Position numbers and translations under genes: made by a program | Shown: piece by piece, positions 28,114-36,584 of the stretch | How positions within the stretch are numbered: position 1 is the stretch's first letter | Layout of the letters: each line of letters starts with the position of its first letter | Origin: Opitutaceae bacterium | Lineage (GTDB): Bacteria > Verrucomicrobiota > Verrucomicrobiia > Opitutales > Opitutaceae | Assembly: GCA_016794785.1 (NCBI GenBank) | Contig: JAEUHC010000015.1 | Coordinates: 186,001 to 250,000, forward strand | DNA: 64,000 nt | Direction: 5' to 3' | The notes under the pieces: generated by a model | Told to the model about the DNA's origin: nothing | What the model saw: the letters and a program-made list of their open reading frames with translations, nothing else | Database searches by the model: none

Positions 28114-30026
28114 GGGAGCTGTTTGGCGTTGGCCGCGATGACGTCGCCAAGCGCGAGACCGGAGCGAATCTCAACGGCATCGGGCAGCACGACGCCGGTG
28201 GTGACCGGCACGGGGACGGGGGAGCCCTTGGCGTCGCGCCGAAAAACGAGGGCGCTGCCGCCGGAGCGACGCACCGCGGCCACCGGCACCACCACCGCCG
28301 CGGTCTTTTCGTAAACAGTGATGTCGACGCGCGCGGACATCCCGAGCCGCACAGCGTTGAGTTCGGCGTCGGTCAGCCGGCCGGTTCGCGCGATGAGTTC
28401 AAAATAGGGTCGTCCGCTCGTGGCGACGGCTTGGGAGGAAACGTAGGCGATCGTGCCGGCGAGTTTCAGCCCGGAAAAAGCGTCGCCGGAGATAAGCACG
28501 GGCTGACTGTGCCGGATGCGCGCGATGTCCACTTCGTCGGCGCGTGTCTTCACCGCGACACCCTCAAGATTGCCGATCGCGAGCAGGATGTCGGACTGAT
28601 TAATCGTCATCCCTTGTTCGTAGAAGCCGTCTGACCCGCCGGAGCGGCCGGCAGCGGGGCGGGTGTTGGGCAGGATCACGATGCCGGAGAAGGGCGCGCG
28701 AATCTCGGTGCGCGCGAGCTTGGCGCGGAGATCGTCGTGGCGAAGGCGGATGTTCTCCACGTCGTAGCGGGCGGAGGTGATGCGCTCGGGGGTGACGGTG
28801 CTGCGCACATTTTCGAGTTCCTCCTCGGCGGCGCGGAAATCGGCCTTCTGGGTCTCGAATTGCTGGCGGGCGCTTTCGAGCGACGACTGGGCGATGATGC
28901 CGAGTTTGGAGAGCTGATCCATTTCCCGGAGGTTGCGCTCGTTGGACTCGAAGTTGAGCCGGGCCTTGAGGAGGGCGCGTTCGGCGCGGGCGACCTCGGG
29001 GCCCTTGGCCCAGGTCTCGAGCCGCTTCAGCTCGGCGTTGGCGCGGAAGAGCGCCGCCTCGGCGTTGCGGGCCTCGACCTCAATGTCCGTTGGGTCGAGC
29101 CGGGCGAGGAGCTGATCCTTGGTGACGAGTTCGCCGTATTCGAAACGTTTCTCGGCGATGCGACCGCGGAACGGAGCGGTGAGGTTGCGGATTTCCAGGG
29201 GTTCGATGTTGCCGAGGAGGGGAATGCCGGTGCGCACCGCGGCTGTGGCCACGGTGTGCCAGCCAATCGTGGCGATGGCCGGGGCCGGGGCGGCGGCAGT
29301 GGCGGCGGGTTTGGAAGTGGATTTGGCGGCGGATTTACGCCCGCCGATTCCGAGCCACGCAAAAAGCCCGATCGCCACGAAGAGGGCGACGCCGGTGAGC
29401 ATCGAGACGAGGCGGACCGTCTGGATGCGGCGGCTGAGCAACGCGTGCGCGGCGGCGCTCTCCTCGATCTTGAGGAAGGCTTGCTGGAGCTCGGCATGTT
29501 TCGCCTCGAGAGCGGTGTGCAGGGCGTGCTCGGAGTCGTGGATCTTTTTCAGGCGCAGGAACAGCTGCGCGTTCTCGATGGCGGCCCCGGCCTGGCCGCA
29601 GATGGTGTCGAGGAGTTTTTCGTCGCGCGGGGTGAGCGGACCATTGCGGCGGTTCAGGAGCTGGATGACGCCGATGCGCCGGCCCGAGCTGTCGTGAATG
29701 GGCCGGCAGTGAAGGTCACGGGTATGGAAACCGGTCTGGCGATCGATGCTGCCCGTGAAACGCGGGTCCGAGTAGGCGTCGGCGAGGCGGATGGTTTCAC
29801 CGGTCTCATAGACGTGGGTGGAAAGGCCACGGCCGCGCGGCACGCGAACCTCGCCGGTGCCTTCGGCGATGGGGCTCCACATCTCGCCTGTGGCGTCGTC
29901 GTAGATAAAGAGCGCGGTGCGCTCGACCTCGAGAAACTCGGTCACGCGCTCCATGACCTGGAGCAGAATACGGGCAAGGTTCAGCGAGTGCGGCGCCGAT
30001 GGAATCGAGGTAGGTGAGGCGTTCAC
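28110..30026 (-). CDS. GAF domain fused to HlyD-type periplasmic adaptor
   Basis: A 638-residue fusion. Residues ~15-155 form a GAF sensor domain (TALFIYDDATGEMWSPIAEG; GVIQLLNRRNG; GQAGAAIENAQLF), residues ~157-200 a coiled coil and ~205-228 a membrane helix (LVSMLTGVALFVAIGLFAWL). The rest is a membrane-fusion protein: lipoyl-like half (NLTAPFRGRIAEKRFEYGE), long hairpin, second half (TEIRAPFSGIVILPNTRP) and C-terminal beta domains. GAF would be cytoplasmic, the adaptor periplasmic, bridging the MacB-like pump to the TolC-like protein. Ordinary adaptors have only a short cytoplasmic N-terminus. The start is GTG at 30026, overlapping the preceding stop (GTGA). The GAF ligand is not visible. 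Confidence 0.92.
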   Translation of the reverse strand: MNASPTSIPSAPHSLNLARILLQVMERVTEFLEVERTALFIYDDATGEMWSPIAEGTGEVRVPRGRGLSTHVYETGETIRLADAYSDPRFTGSIDRQTGFHTRDLHCRPIHDSSGRRIGVIQLLNRRNGPLTPRDEKLLDTICGQAGAAIENAQLFLRLKKIHDSEHALHTALEAKHAELQQAFLKIEESAAAHALLSRRIQTVRLVSMLTGVALFVAIGLFAWLGIGGRKSAAKSTSKPAATAAAPAPAIATIGWHTVATAAVRTGIPLLGNIEPLEIRNLTAPFRGRIAEKRFEYGELVTKDQLLARLDPTDIEVEARNAEAALFRANAELKRLETWAKGPEVARAERALLKARLNFESNERNLREMDQLSKLGIIAQSSLESARQQFETQKADFRAAEEELENVRSTVTPERITSARYDVENIRLRHDDLRAKLARTEIRAPFSGIVILPNTRPAAGRSGGSDGFYEQGMTINQSDILLAIGNLEGVAVKTRADEVDIARIRHSQPVLISGDAFSGLKLAGTIAYVSSQAVATSGRPYFELIARTGRLTDAELNAVRLGMSARVDITVYEKTAAVVVPVAAVRRSGGSALVFRRDAKGSPVPVPVTTGVVLPDAVEIRSGLALGDVIAANAKQLP

Positions 30027-31573
30027 GGCGAAGGAGGGGGCGGGGGCAGGGCGCGGGCCGGAGCCCCGGGCTGGTCGAGGTCCTCGATGCGGATGCCCCA
30101 GGCGGAGAGCGTGGTGCCGAGCGTCTGCTCGAGGAGAGTGAGGGCGTTGAGGTAGGAGATTTGCGCGCCGATTTCATTGAGCCGCGCGCTCACGAGATCG
30201 TTCTGGAAGGTGATGATGGCGAAATTGGTCGTGCGGCCGGCCTGAAGGCGGCCGCGCTCAATCTCGAGTTTGCGTTCGGCGAGTTCACGCGCGACGGCGG
30301 CGACTTGCGCGCGCTTGAGCGACAGCTCGATGCTGCGGAGGGCGTCGCGCACCTCGATTTCGATGTTGTCGGTGATCTCGGCGACATCGAGGGCGGCCTT
30401 CTGCGCGCGGCTGCGGGCGCGGAGATAGGTCTGCTGCCGCGTGAGATCGCCGAAGGGCACGGAGAGGGCGAGACCGACGTTCCAGTCTTCGTTTGAGCGC
30501 TGCCACGTGCGGTCGAGGGATTCGTTGTAGCGGGGTGCGGTGCCGGCGAGGCGGTAGCGCGAGCTGAGATTGAGGGACCAGAGCTTGTTGTTGCGGGCGG
30601 AATCGGTGGAAAGATCGCTGATGGCTTTGCCTTGGAGCGCCTGCCGGTAGTCGGGCCGGTGATCGAAGGCGAGGCGGCGACAGGTCTCGAGATCGAGCGC
30701 GAACTGCGGCGTGTCAATTGTGTCGGTGGCGACGAAGTCCGCGTCACGGGCGGTGTCGAGCAGGCGCACCAGGGTGAAGCGGGCGGCATCGCGGGCGGAT
30801 TGGGCCGTGAGCACGTTGAATTCGCGCGTGGCGATGTCAGCCTCGGTCTGGATGATCTCGACGGGCGGGATGATGCCGGAGCTGACGAGCGCGCGATTGA
30901 CGCGCAGTTGCTCGCGAGCGCGGGTGAGTGAGGTCTCCGTGACTTCCACGGAGCGCTGGGCCTGCAACAGCGCGCGGTAGGCGAGCACGACGGAGGTGAC
31001 GGTGTTGATGACGCCGCGCTTGAATTCGAGGACGTTGGACTGCTCGGCGAGGCGCGCGATGCGCAGGTTGGCCAGATTGGCGGTAAACCCCCCGCCGCGC
31101 AGGAGGGGCTGGTCAAGTTGCAGGAACACGCTCGAGTCGTAGACCTTGTTGGTCGCAGCCGAGCGATCAATGGCCGTGTTGTCCCAGGCGAGCGCGACGC
31201 GCGCCCCGGTGGGCAACCGCTGCGAGACGACGGCCGAGGCGCTGCCCGTGCGGGTGGTCAACTCTGTGGCCGGGGTCGTGACGGGATTGTGGCGGACCGC
31301 GGAGGTGAGGGTCAGGTCGGGCACGAACTCATCCTGGGCGACCTTGAGATCGTAGCGCTGCACCTCGCGATCGAGGCCGGCCTTGGCGAGGGTGCGATTG
31401 TGGAAAAGGGCCAGTTCGATGGCCTGGCGCAGCGTGAGGGAGGTGGGCGCCGGCGAAGCAGGTGGCGGGGCGGGTTCCTGAGCACCAGCCGTCAGGCCCG
31501 CGACCAACAGCGGCGCCAAAGCCCGGCAAGCTGCCACGAACGGGCGAGGACGACGAAGCGATGGCCGGACCAT
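30023..31573 (-). CDS. TolC-family outer-membrane efflux protein
   Basis: A 516-residue protein with a signal peptide (ALAPLLVAGLTAGAQ). Two tandem outer-membrane-factor repeats follow, with helical motifs such as SLTLRQAIELALFHN and YRALLQAQRSVEVTETSL, and the second repeat has DLTRQQTYLRARSRAQKAA. It should form the outer-membrane channel for the exporters of this operon. The ATG at 31573 lies 99 bp after the ABC-2 permease. It overlaps the adaptor gene. The Pro-rich C-terminus (ALPPPPPSP) is periplasmic tail. Confidence 0.93.
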   Translation of the reverse strand: MVRPSLRRPRPFVAACRALAPLLVAGLTAGAQEPAPPPASPAPTSLTLRQAIELALFHNRTLAKAGLDREVQRYDLKVAQDEFVPDLTLTSAVRHNPVTTPATELTTRTGSASAVVSQRLPTGARVALAWDNTAIDRSAATNKVYDSSVFLQLDQPLLRGGGFTANLANLRIARLAEQSNVLEFKRGVINTVTSVVLAYRALLQAQRSVEVTETSLTRAREQLRVNRALVSSGIIPPVEIIQTEADIATREFNVLTAQSARDAARFTLVRLLDTARDADFVATDTIDTPQFALDLETCRRLAFDHRPDYRQALQGKAISDLSTDSARNNKLWSLNLSSRYRLAGTAPRYNESLDRTWQRSNEDWNVGLALSVPFGDLTRQQTYLRARSRAQKAALDVAEITDNIEIEVRDALRSIELSLKRAQVAAVARELAERKLEIERGRLQAGRTTNFAIITFQNDLVSARLNEIGAQISYLNALTLLEQTLGTTLSAWGIRIEDLDQPGAPARALPPPPPSP

Positions 31574-31672
31574 GTGGACGAGTGAAGCGCGGCGGACGAC
31601 CGCGGAGACATCAGCGCACGGAGGGCTGCGGAGCTTGTCAAAGCCTTAACCAGCGGGACCACAGTCGATCCT

Positions 31673-33070
31673 TCAGCCAAAGATCGTCCCACGGTTGAAA
31701 CGCCAGATCGCGAGGCTGAGCACCGCGACGGTGATGCCGCCAAGAATGGCTAGGATCGGCAGGATTTGTCCGAGCGACTGCCCGGCCCAGAGCACCGCGC
31801 TGAAGCCCTCCATCGACCAATAGACGAGCGTGAGCTTGCTGAACTGCTGCACGACCAGCGGCATCAGGCTGATCGGAAACCACGCCCCGCCGATCGCGCT
31901 CATGAGCATGATCACGAGGGTCGAGAGCCCACCCGCCGCCTCGGGCGACGATGTGACCGCGGCGATCAACATGCCGAACGACGTGCAGGCCGCCGCGGCA
32001 AACACGCACACGAGCGCGAGGAGCGGCAAATGCGGCAGCACATCGATGCCGTAGAGCCAGCTCGACGCCACGAAAAGCACGACGAGCTGCACCAAGCCGA
32101 GCACGATGCCGTATAGGAATTTGCTCCAGAGGATGTGGGCCCGCGTGACGGGCGCGGCGAGCAGGCGCTGGAAAATCCCGGCGTCGCGCTCCCGGAAGAG
32201 GCTCGCCGCCGACGCGCTGACGGCGAAGAGCAGAAACTGAATCGCCCAGCCGCCGACAAGGCTCGTGGCCTGCGGGCTCTTGACCTTGGCGCCGACGACT
32301 TGCTCGGTGTCGATTTTGACGATCTGACTGAAGAGATCGGCGGTGGAACTTTCCTTTTTGATATCGGGCTTCTGAGTGGTTTCGGCCGCGGGTGCGTCCA
32401 GGCGGCGCAGGGATTCGTCAGGCGACTGCGTGAAGGCTCCGAAGCCGAAGTCGGCCGTGCTCATCTGGCGCTCGAGTGCGTCGGCGTCGCCCCTGAAGGC
32501 CGATGCGACGGTGCGGGCGATGCCACGGTTGAACTGCCGGAGATTCTCCTCGCCGATGAAGCGCCTCGCGTTGGCCTGAAGGGATTGGCCGAGCAACTCG
32601 GGGACGTGGGAGAAAATGGTCTTTTGGAGGATGCCGTTCACCGTCTGCGTCTCGATCTCGTTGCGGGGATTCGAGAGGAAGATCAGGTGCAGTCCGAGGC
32701 GGGTGTCGCTGACCAGATCTGCGGGCAGCACGAGGGCAAAACGAAACCGGGCTCCAGGCGCCTCCATCAGCGGGCGCAAGTCGGCCGCGGCGAGCGGGCG
32801 CTTGGGCAAGGCGGAGGGGTGCTCGGTGATCACGCGGAACGTCTTCTCGGCGCGGAGGGCGGCGATGAGCTTTGCCGAGGCGGCGTGGCCGCTCGCGTCC
32901 ACGACGGCGAGGGGAATGCCGCTGGGGCCGGAGTCCTTGCGGTTGACGCCAAAGATCCAGCCGAAGAGCCAGATCATCGCGAAGGGCACGGCGAAGGTGA
33001 GCGAAACGGCGGCCTTGTTGCGGCCGAAGTGGAGGAAGTCCTTCCGGAGCAGGGTGAGAATCGGGTGCAT
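31673..33070 (-). CDS. ABC-2 type transporter permease
   Basis: A 465-residue permease of the DrrB/YhiH-like class. One N-terminal helix (AVSLTFAVPFAMIWLFGWIF) is followed by a large extracytoplasmic domain of about 220 residues. Five or six C-terminal helices (WAIQFLLFAVSASAASLF; LGLVQLVVLFVASSWLYG; LLALVCVFAAAACTSFGMLI; STLVIMLMSAIGGAWFPISL) complete the typical ABC2_membrane_3 architecture. It lies 12 bp after its ATPase and 99 bp before the TolC gene, so it probably shares that outer-membrane channel. It is a second export pump in the same operon as the MacB-like pair. Confidence 0.92.
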   Translation of the reverse strand: MHPILTLLRKDFLHFGRNKAAVSLTFAVPFAMIWLFGWIFGVNRKDSGPSGIPLAVVDASGHAASAKLIAALRAEKTFRVITEHPSALPKRPLAAADLRPLMEAPGARFRFALVLPADLVSDTRLGLHLIFLSNPRNEIETQTVNGILQKTIFSHVPELLGQSLQANARRFIGEENLRQFNRGIARTVASAFRGDADALERQMSTADFGFGAFTQSPDESLRRLDAPAAETTQKPDIKKESSTADLFSQIVKIDTEQVVGAKVKSPQATSLVGGWAIQFLLFAVSASAASLFRERDAGIFQRLLAAPVTRAHILWSKFLYGIVLGLVQLVVLFVASSWLYGIDVLPHLPLLALVCVFAAAACTSFGMLIAAVTSSPEAAGGLSTLVIMLMSAIGGAWFPISLMPLVVQQFSKLTLVYWSMEGFSAVLWAGQSLGQILPILAILGGITVAVLSLAIWRFNRGTIFG

Positions 33071-33082
33071 GAGCGGTGGCGA

Positions 33083-34003
33083 TCAGGCGTCGCGGAGACT
33101 GCGGCCGGTGAGATGAAGAAACACCGCCTCCAGCGTCGGGCGCTGCTGCGTGAATAGGTGGGGCGCGAGCGAGTGTGATTCGGCCAGCGCGTAGAACGCG
33201 GAAAGCTTGAAACCCGGGCGCGGGCGGAACCGGTGCGCGCCGCCGGCGGTGGCTAGTTCGCCGTGGGCGTCGAGCTGGGCGGCGAATGCCGCAGTGCCAG
33301 GCGTGGCGGGGAAACGGACCTCCTCGTCGAACGGCAGCCGCGTGAGCAGTTCGTCCAGCGTGCCGAGGGCGTGCAGCTTGCCATGGTCGATGATGCCGAT
33401 GCGCGAGCAGAGCCGCGTGGCCTCCTCCATATAGTGGGTGGAGTAGATGATGGTGAGGCCCTCGCGGTTGCGGCGCTCGAGGTATTCGAAGATGGCGTTG
33501 CGCGACTGGGGATCGATGCCGACGGTGGGTTCGTCGCAGAGGAGGAGCTTGGGCCGGTGGAGCAGGGCGGCGACGAGGTTGAGGCGGCGTTGCATGCCGC
33601 CGGAGAAGCGCTTCACGGGCTCCCGGGCGCGGTCGGCAAGCTGGACGGCCGCGAGCGCCTCATCGATCCGCGCGCGGAGATCGGCGCCGCGGAGACCGTA
33701 GAGTTCGCCGAAGATGCGGAGGTTCTCGACGGCCGTGAGGTCGGGGTAGAGCGCGATGTGCTGCGGCACGAGGCCGAGCGCGAGGCGGGCTTGGGAACGG
33801 GCGGCGGTGAGCGGTTCGCCATCGAGGGTGAGCGTGCCGGCATCGGGCGCGTTCAAGCCAGCAATGAGGGACATCGTGGTGGATTTGCCGGCGCCGTTGG
33901 GCCCGAGCAGACCAAAGAACTCCCCGCGCGCGACGCTGAGCGAGATGCCATCGAGGGCGATGAGCGAGCCGTAGCGCTTGGTGACGGAGTGGAGTTGGAG
34001 CAT
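33083..34003 (-). CDS. ABC-2 type transporter ATPase
   Basis: A 306-residue ATPase of the DrrA/CcmA class. Walker A is GPNGAGKSTTMSL (about residues 35-47), Q-loop LGLVPQHIALYPDLTAVENL, signature RFSGGMQRRLNLVAALLH, Walker B LLLCDEPTVGIDPQSR, with the switch histidine in YSTHYMEEA. The C-terminal ~75 residues after the nucleotide-binding domain are the accessory region of this class. It pairs with the permease 12 bp downstream. It follows the winged-helix regulator by 76 bp. Confidence 0.95.
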   Translation of the reverse strand: MLQLHSVTKRYGSLIALDGISLSVARGEFFGLLGPNGAGKSTTMSLIAGLNAPDAGTLTLDGEPLTAARSQARLALGLVPQHIALYPDLTAVENLRIFGELYGLRGADLRARIDEALAAVQLADRAREPVKRFSGGMQRRLNLVAALLHRPKLLLCDEPTVGIDPQSRNAIFEYLERRNREGLTIIYSTHYMEEATRLCSRIGIIDHGKLHALGTLDELLTRLPFDEEVRFPATPGTAAFAAQLDAHGELATAGGAHRFRPRPGFKLSAFYALAESHSLAPHLFTQQRPTLEAVFLHLTGRSLRDA

Positions 34004-34079
34004 CGAAAGGATTACAACAAACTGCTCTGAGGCTGAAATGTTACCGCCGCGTTCTGTTGATCTGCCAGGGACGACGGCT

Positions 34080-34373
34080 TTATCCGGATTTTATGATCGA
34101 TTGGAGGGCCGCGACGTGTGCGATGAACGCTTTCCGGCCGGCTGCGCTGGCTGCGACGAAGGTTTTGGGGCGGCGTTCGACAAAGGTTTTCTCGACCAAG
34201 ATGTAGCCCGCGTCTTCGAGTGAGCGCAGATGCGCACCAAGGTTGCCGTCCGTGAGCGCAAGCTTCTCCTTCAAAAAGCTGAAATCAACCTGCTCTCGCG
34301 ACTCCAAGCTCGTGAGTGCTGCCATGATTCTCAACCTCACGGGCTGGTGAATAAGATCGTCGAGGTCGGGCAT
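34080..34373 (-). CDS. Winged-helix transcriptional regulator (HTH_34 type)
   Basis: A 97-residue MarR/ArsR-like winged-helix protein: LDDLIHQPVRLRIMAALTS, then FLKEKLALTDGNLGAHLRSL as the recognition part and LVEKTFVERRPKTFVAASA as the wing. It matches the small single-domain family often encoded beside a multi-helix membrane protein and ABC exporters, as here. No metal-binding cysteines are present. A perfect palindrome upstream of the preceding gene is the obvious candidate for its operator, which would give autoregulation of the whole export operon. Confidence 0.85.
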   Translation of the reverse strand: MPDLDDLIHQPVRLRIMAALTSLESREQVDFSFLKEKLALTDGNLGAHLRSLEDAGYILVEKTFVERRPKTFVAASAAGRKAFIAHVAALQSIIKSG

Positions 34374-34386
34374 GGCCTGAGTGAGG

Positions 34387-34956
34387 TCAGCGCCAAAAAT
34401 AACGGACGTAGAAACCGGTCAGCACGAGAGTCCCTCCGCCGAATACAGCCATCCATAGCCAGAAGATGCCGGGAAAAAGAAATACGCCGGCGAGCACAAG
34501 CACGGTCACCAATAGCCCGATCCATAACAGATAGGTGTCGGTCCAGAGACCTGCGATGACATACGTTTGCATCGCGACGAGGCAGAAATACGCGTAGATG
34601 TGGCGCGGGCTGTCGAGTGGCACACGCAGCACGAAAGGAAAGAGCGCCGCAAAGCACCAGACAGTCACCATAACGGCCACGAAACGACCGTTCGTCGGCC
34701 GGCGAATCTGCCGCGACTGCGTGAAACCGGTGAGAAACGACAGCGCGCCGCCCAGGAGGCAGATCCACGGAAAGTAACGCGCAGCGCGATCGCCGCCGAA
34801 ATGGGCGGTGAGCGGCATTGCCACCCACGCGGCACCCCAAATCCAGAGATGATAGTGGCCACGGTGCTCGCGAATCACGCGGCGCATCGCGGCTTTGGCG
34901 GCTTCGACATCGGCAAGTATCGCGCCGGCCTGTTGGGGGGATAGGCCCGAGGACAT
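34387..34956 (-). CDS. Five-helix membrane protein of unknown function
   Basis: A 189-residue protein with a short cytoplasmic N-terminus (residues 1-32) and about five hydrophobic segments (for example YFPWICLLGGALSFLTGF and LLWIGLLVTVLVLAGVFLFP). No family is recognised. It is the first gene of the operon, 13 bp before the winged-helix regulator, a pairing I know from other bacteria. It may sense a membrane signal and control the regulator, but this is inference. The ATG at 34956 lies 17 bases from a perfect palindrome. Confidence 0.75.
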   Translation of the reverse strand: MSSGLSPQQAGAILADVEAAKAAMRRVIREHRGHYHLWIWGAAWVAMPLTAHFGGDRAARYFPWICLLGGALSFLTGFTQSRQIRRPTNGRFVAVMVTVWCFAALFPFVLRVPLDSPRHIYAYFCLVAMQTYVIAGLWTDTYLLWIGLLVTVLVLAGVFLFPGIFWLWMAVFGGGTLVLTGFYVRYFWR

Positions 34957-34972
34957 GGCCTCACGCTCTGTA

Positions 34973-34990
34973 TGACAGAGTAATCTGTCA
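34973..34990. promoter_or_regulatory. Perfect 7-4-7 palindrome at the head of the export operon
   Basis: TGACAGA GTAA TCTGTCA has seven perfectly matched bases per arm around a four-base centre. It starts 17 bases upstream of the ATG of the first operon gene. On the minus strand its distal edge forms a TTGACA hexamer, a good -35 match, although no clear -10 follows. A dimeric winged-helix repressor, most simply the product of the second gene, could bind here. Confidence 0.55.
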
Positions 34991-35019
34991 ATAAGATTTA
35001 GGGCGAAGGTGTCACTGAT

Positions 35020-35059
35020 GAGCCGCTAATGGAGGAGGGGTCGAACCATTGAGCGGCTC
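35020..35059. terminator. Strong hairpin after the ceramidase-like gene
   Basis: Arms 35020-35032 and 35046-35059 can pair over 13 bases with a single-base bulge around a 13-base loop. It lies about 75 bases beyond the stop of the ceramidase-like gene on the minus strand and upstream of the export operon promoter region. No T-tract follows on either strand, so termination is plausible but not certain. Confidence 0.4.
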
Positions 35060-35133
35060 GAGTTGTCAGACGAAACGAAGGGCGGGTGCTGCCGCTTTTC
35101 GACGTTGCAGGAACGGTCGGGTCAGCGCGGTCG

Positions 35134-36513
35134 CTACCTTGGGCTGCGCGTCCGCGTGACGAGTTCGCGGGCCTTGGCGACAATCGATTCTTCCAGCCCC
35201 GGCGCCCAGGCGCTCGGCTGGCCGTAGGGCACCATCGAGGTGTCGCCTTCGTAGCGGCCTTCTTTCAGCACGCGCTCGCTGGGAATGTAGGCCATCACAT
35301 CGGTCGAATAGCCGAAGACCCACAGGTTGTCGCCGAGCTCGCGGCGGAGGCGCAGCGAGTAATCGACCACGACTTCGCCACCGAGTGCGGTCCACGACAG
35401 TGCGCCGAGCTGCCAGGCCTGGATGGGGTAGGCGTGGTGCAGCGCCGCGTCGCCGTGCGTGCGAAATTTTTCAGTCACGGCGGCGGCCCAGGCTTGGTGC
35501 ATTTCTTTGTTCGGCTGCTCCTTTTCCCGCGCGGTGCGGAGCTGCTCCTCGGTGGGGCGGTGGGAGAAGCGGAGCGTGACGTCCTCCAGGGCGGAAGCGA
35601 AACGACCGGCGATGGGCGTCATCGGTTTCGCGAGGGCGCGGTCGGCCGCGTCGGCGAGGGCGCGGCCATGCTGCCCGGCGAGTTCGACCGTGCCGCGGGG
35701 CGCGGGGTTGGCATCGGCGCCGCATCCGCTGGCGAAGAGCACGGTCGCCCCCGGGTGGCGCTTTTCGAGTTCCTCCTGCGCGGCGCCGGCGTAGTCGCCA
35801 TGCCATTGGTAGAATTGGAGGGTGGTGTTGTGGCAGGCGTAGGAGACAAGCAGCGCGCGCAAAGCGCCATCGGGGGCGCGCACGGCGAACACCGGCACGC
35901 GCGGGTCGAAAGGGCCTTTCAGTTTTCCTGCGGCGCGTTGGCCGGGCACATCGGTGGCGGGATTCTCGCGGCGATTGTAGCCGAAGTGCGCCTCGTCCTC
36001 GGCCCATGCGAGAGTCGCGGGAGCGAGCGCCGTGAGCGCAGCATCGGCGGCGCGGATCATTTTTTCCTCAAGTGCGCGGGCGTAGTCGTGGGATTTCTCC
36101 CGGCCGTCCGGCGGCAAAATGCGGAGACCGGTGATGATGCCCGGCATCGCCGGCGAGCAGTGTGTGTGGGAGACATTGGTCATCACGGCGCTGCGGGGCA
36201 GGCCGTGCCGGCGGCCGATGGCCGCGGCGACACGATCCGAGAGGTCACGGTTGATGCCGCAGAGATCCAGCGTGAGGAGCACGCCCCGGTTGCCGGCGGG
36301 ATCGGCCAGGGCGAGGGCTTTGACCCAGAGTGGCTGCGCGGTGCCCTCGGCCGGGCGGGTGCGCGCGGCGTAACCGGTCATCCACAGGCCGGACGGGGGC
36401 GTGATGTCGACGCGAGCCACACCGGCGCGCCAAGTCTCGGCCGGAGCGGCGGACAGTGTAACCCAGGTCGCGAGCAGTGCGACCAGAGGCCGGAGCGGGG
36501 GCGGGGTTCGCAT
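35134..36513 (-). CDS. Neutral/alkaline non-lysosomal ceramidase-domain protein
   Basis: A 459-residue exported protein (signal peptide LVALLATWVTLSAAPAE). Its sequence follows the neutral ceramidase N-terminal domain: RVDITPPSGLWMTGYAAR near residue 34, MTNVSHTHCSPAMPG near 110 with zinc-ligand histidines, SYACHNTTLQFY near 228 and LFASGCGADANP near 260. Ceramidases hydrolyse the amide of ceramides; in environmental bacteria many relatives are uncharacterised amidohydrolases. The C-terminal Ig-like domain of true ceramidases is absent, so the protein is shorter than usual. It lies 71 bp after a TonB receptor gene, with which it is probably co-transcribed. Confidence 0.85.
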   Translation of the reverse strand: MRTPPPLRPLVALLATWVTLSAAPAETWRAGVARVDITPPSGLWMTGYAARTRPAEGTAQPLWVKALALADPAGNRGVLLTLDLCGINRDLSDRVAAAIGRRHGLPRSAVMTNVSHTHCSPAMPGIITGLRILPPDGREKSHDYARALEEKMIRAADAALTALAPATLAWAEDEAHFGYNRRENPATDVPGQRAAGKLKGPFDPRVPVFAVRAPDGALRALLVSYACHNTTLQFYQWHGDYAGAAQEELEKRHPGATVLFASGCGADANPAPRGTVELAGQHGRALADAADRALAKPMTPIAGRFASALEDVTLRFSHRPTEEQLRTAREKEQPNKEMHQAWAAAVTEKFRTHGDAALHHAYPIQAWQLGALSWTALGGEVVVDYSLRLRRELGDNLWVFGYSTDVMAYIPSERVLKEGRYEGDTSMVPYGQPSAWAPGLEESIVAKARELVTRTRSPR

Positions 36514-36584
36514 GGGCGCGAGTAACCGGCTTTGGTCACTCGCGCGCGAGCCGAATTTGCGGGCGGGCGGGCGCGACCCGCGGA

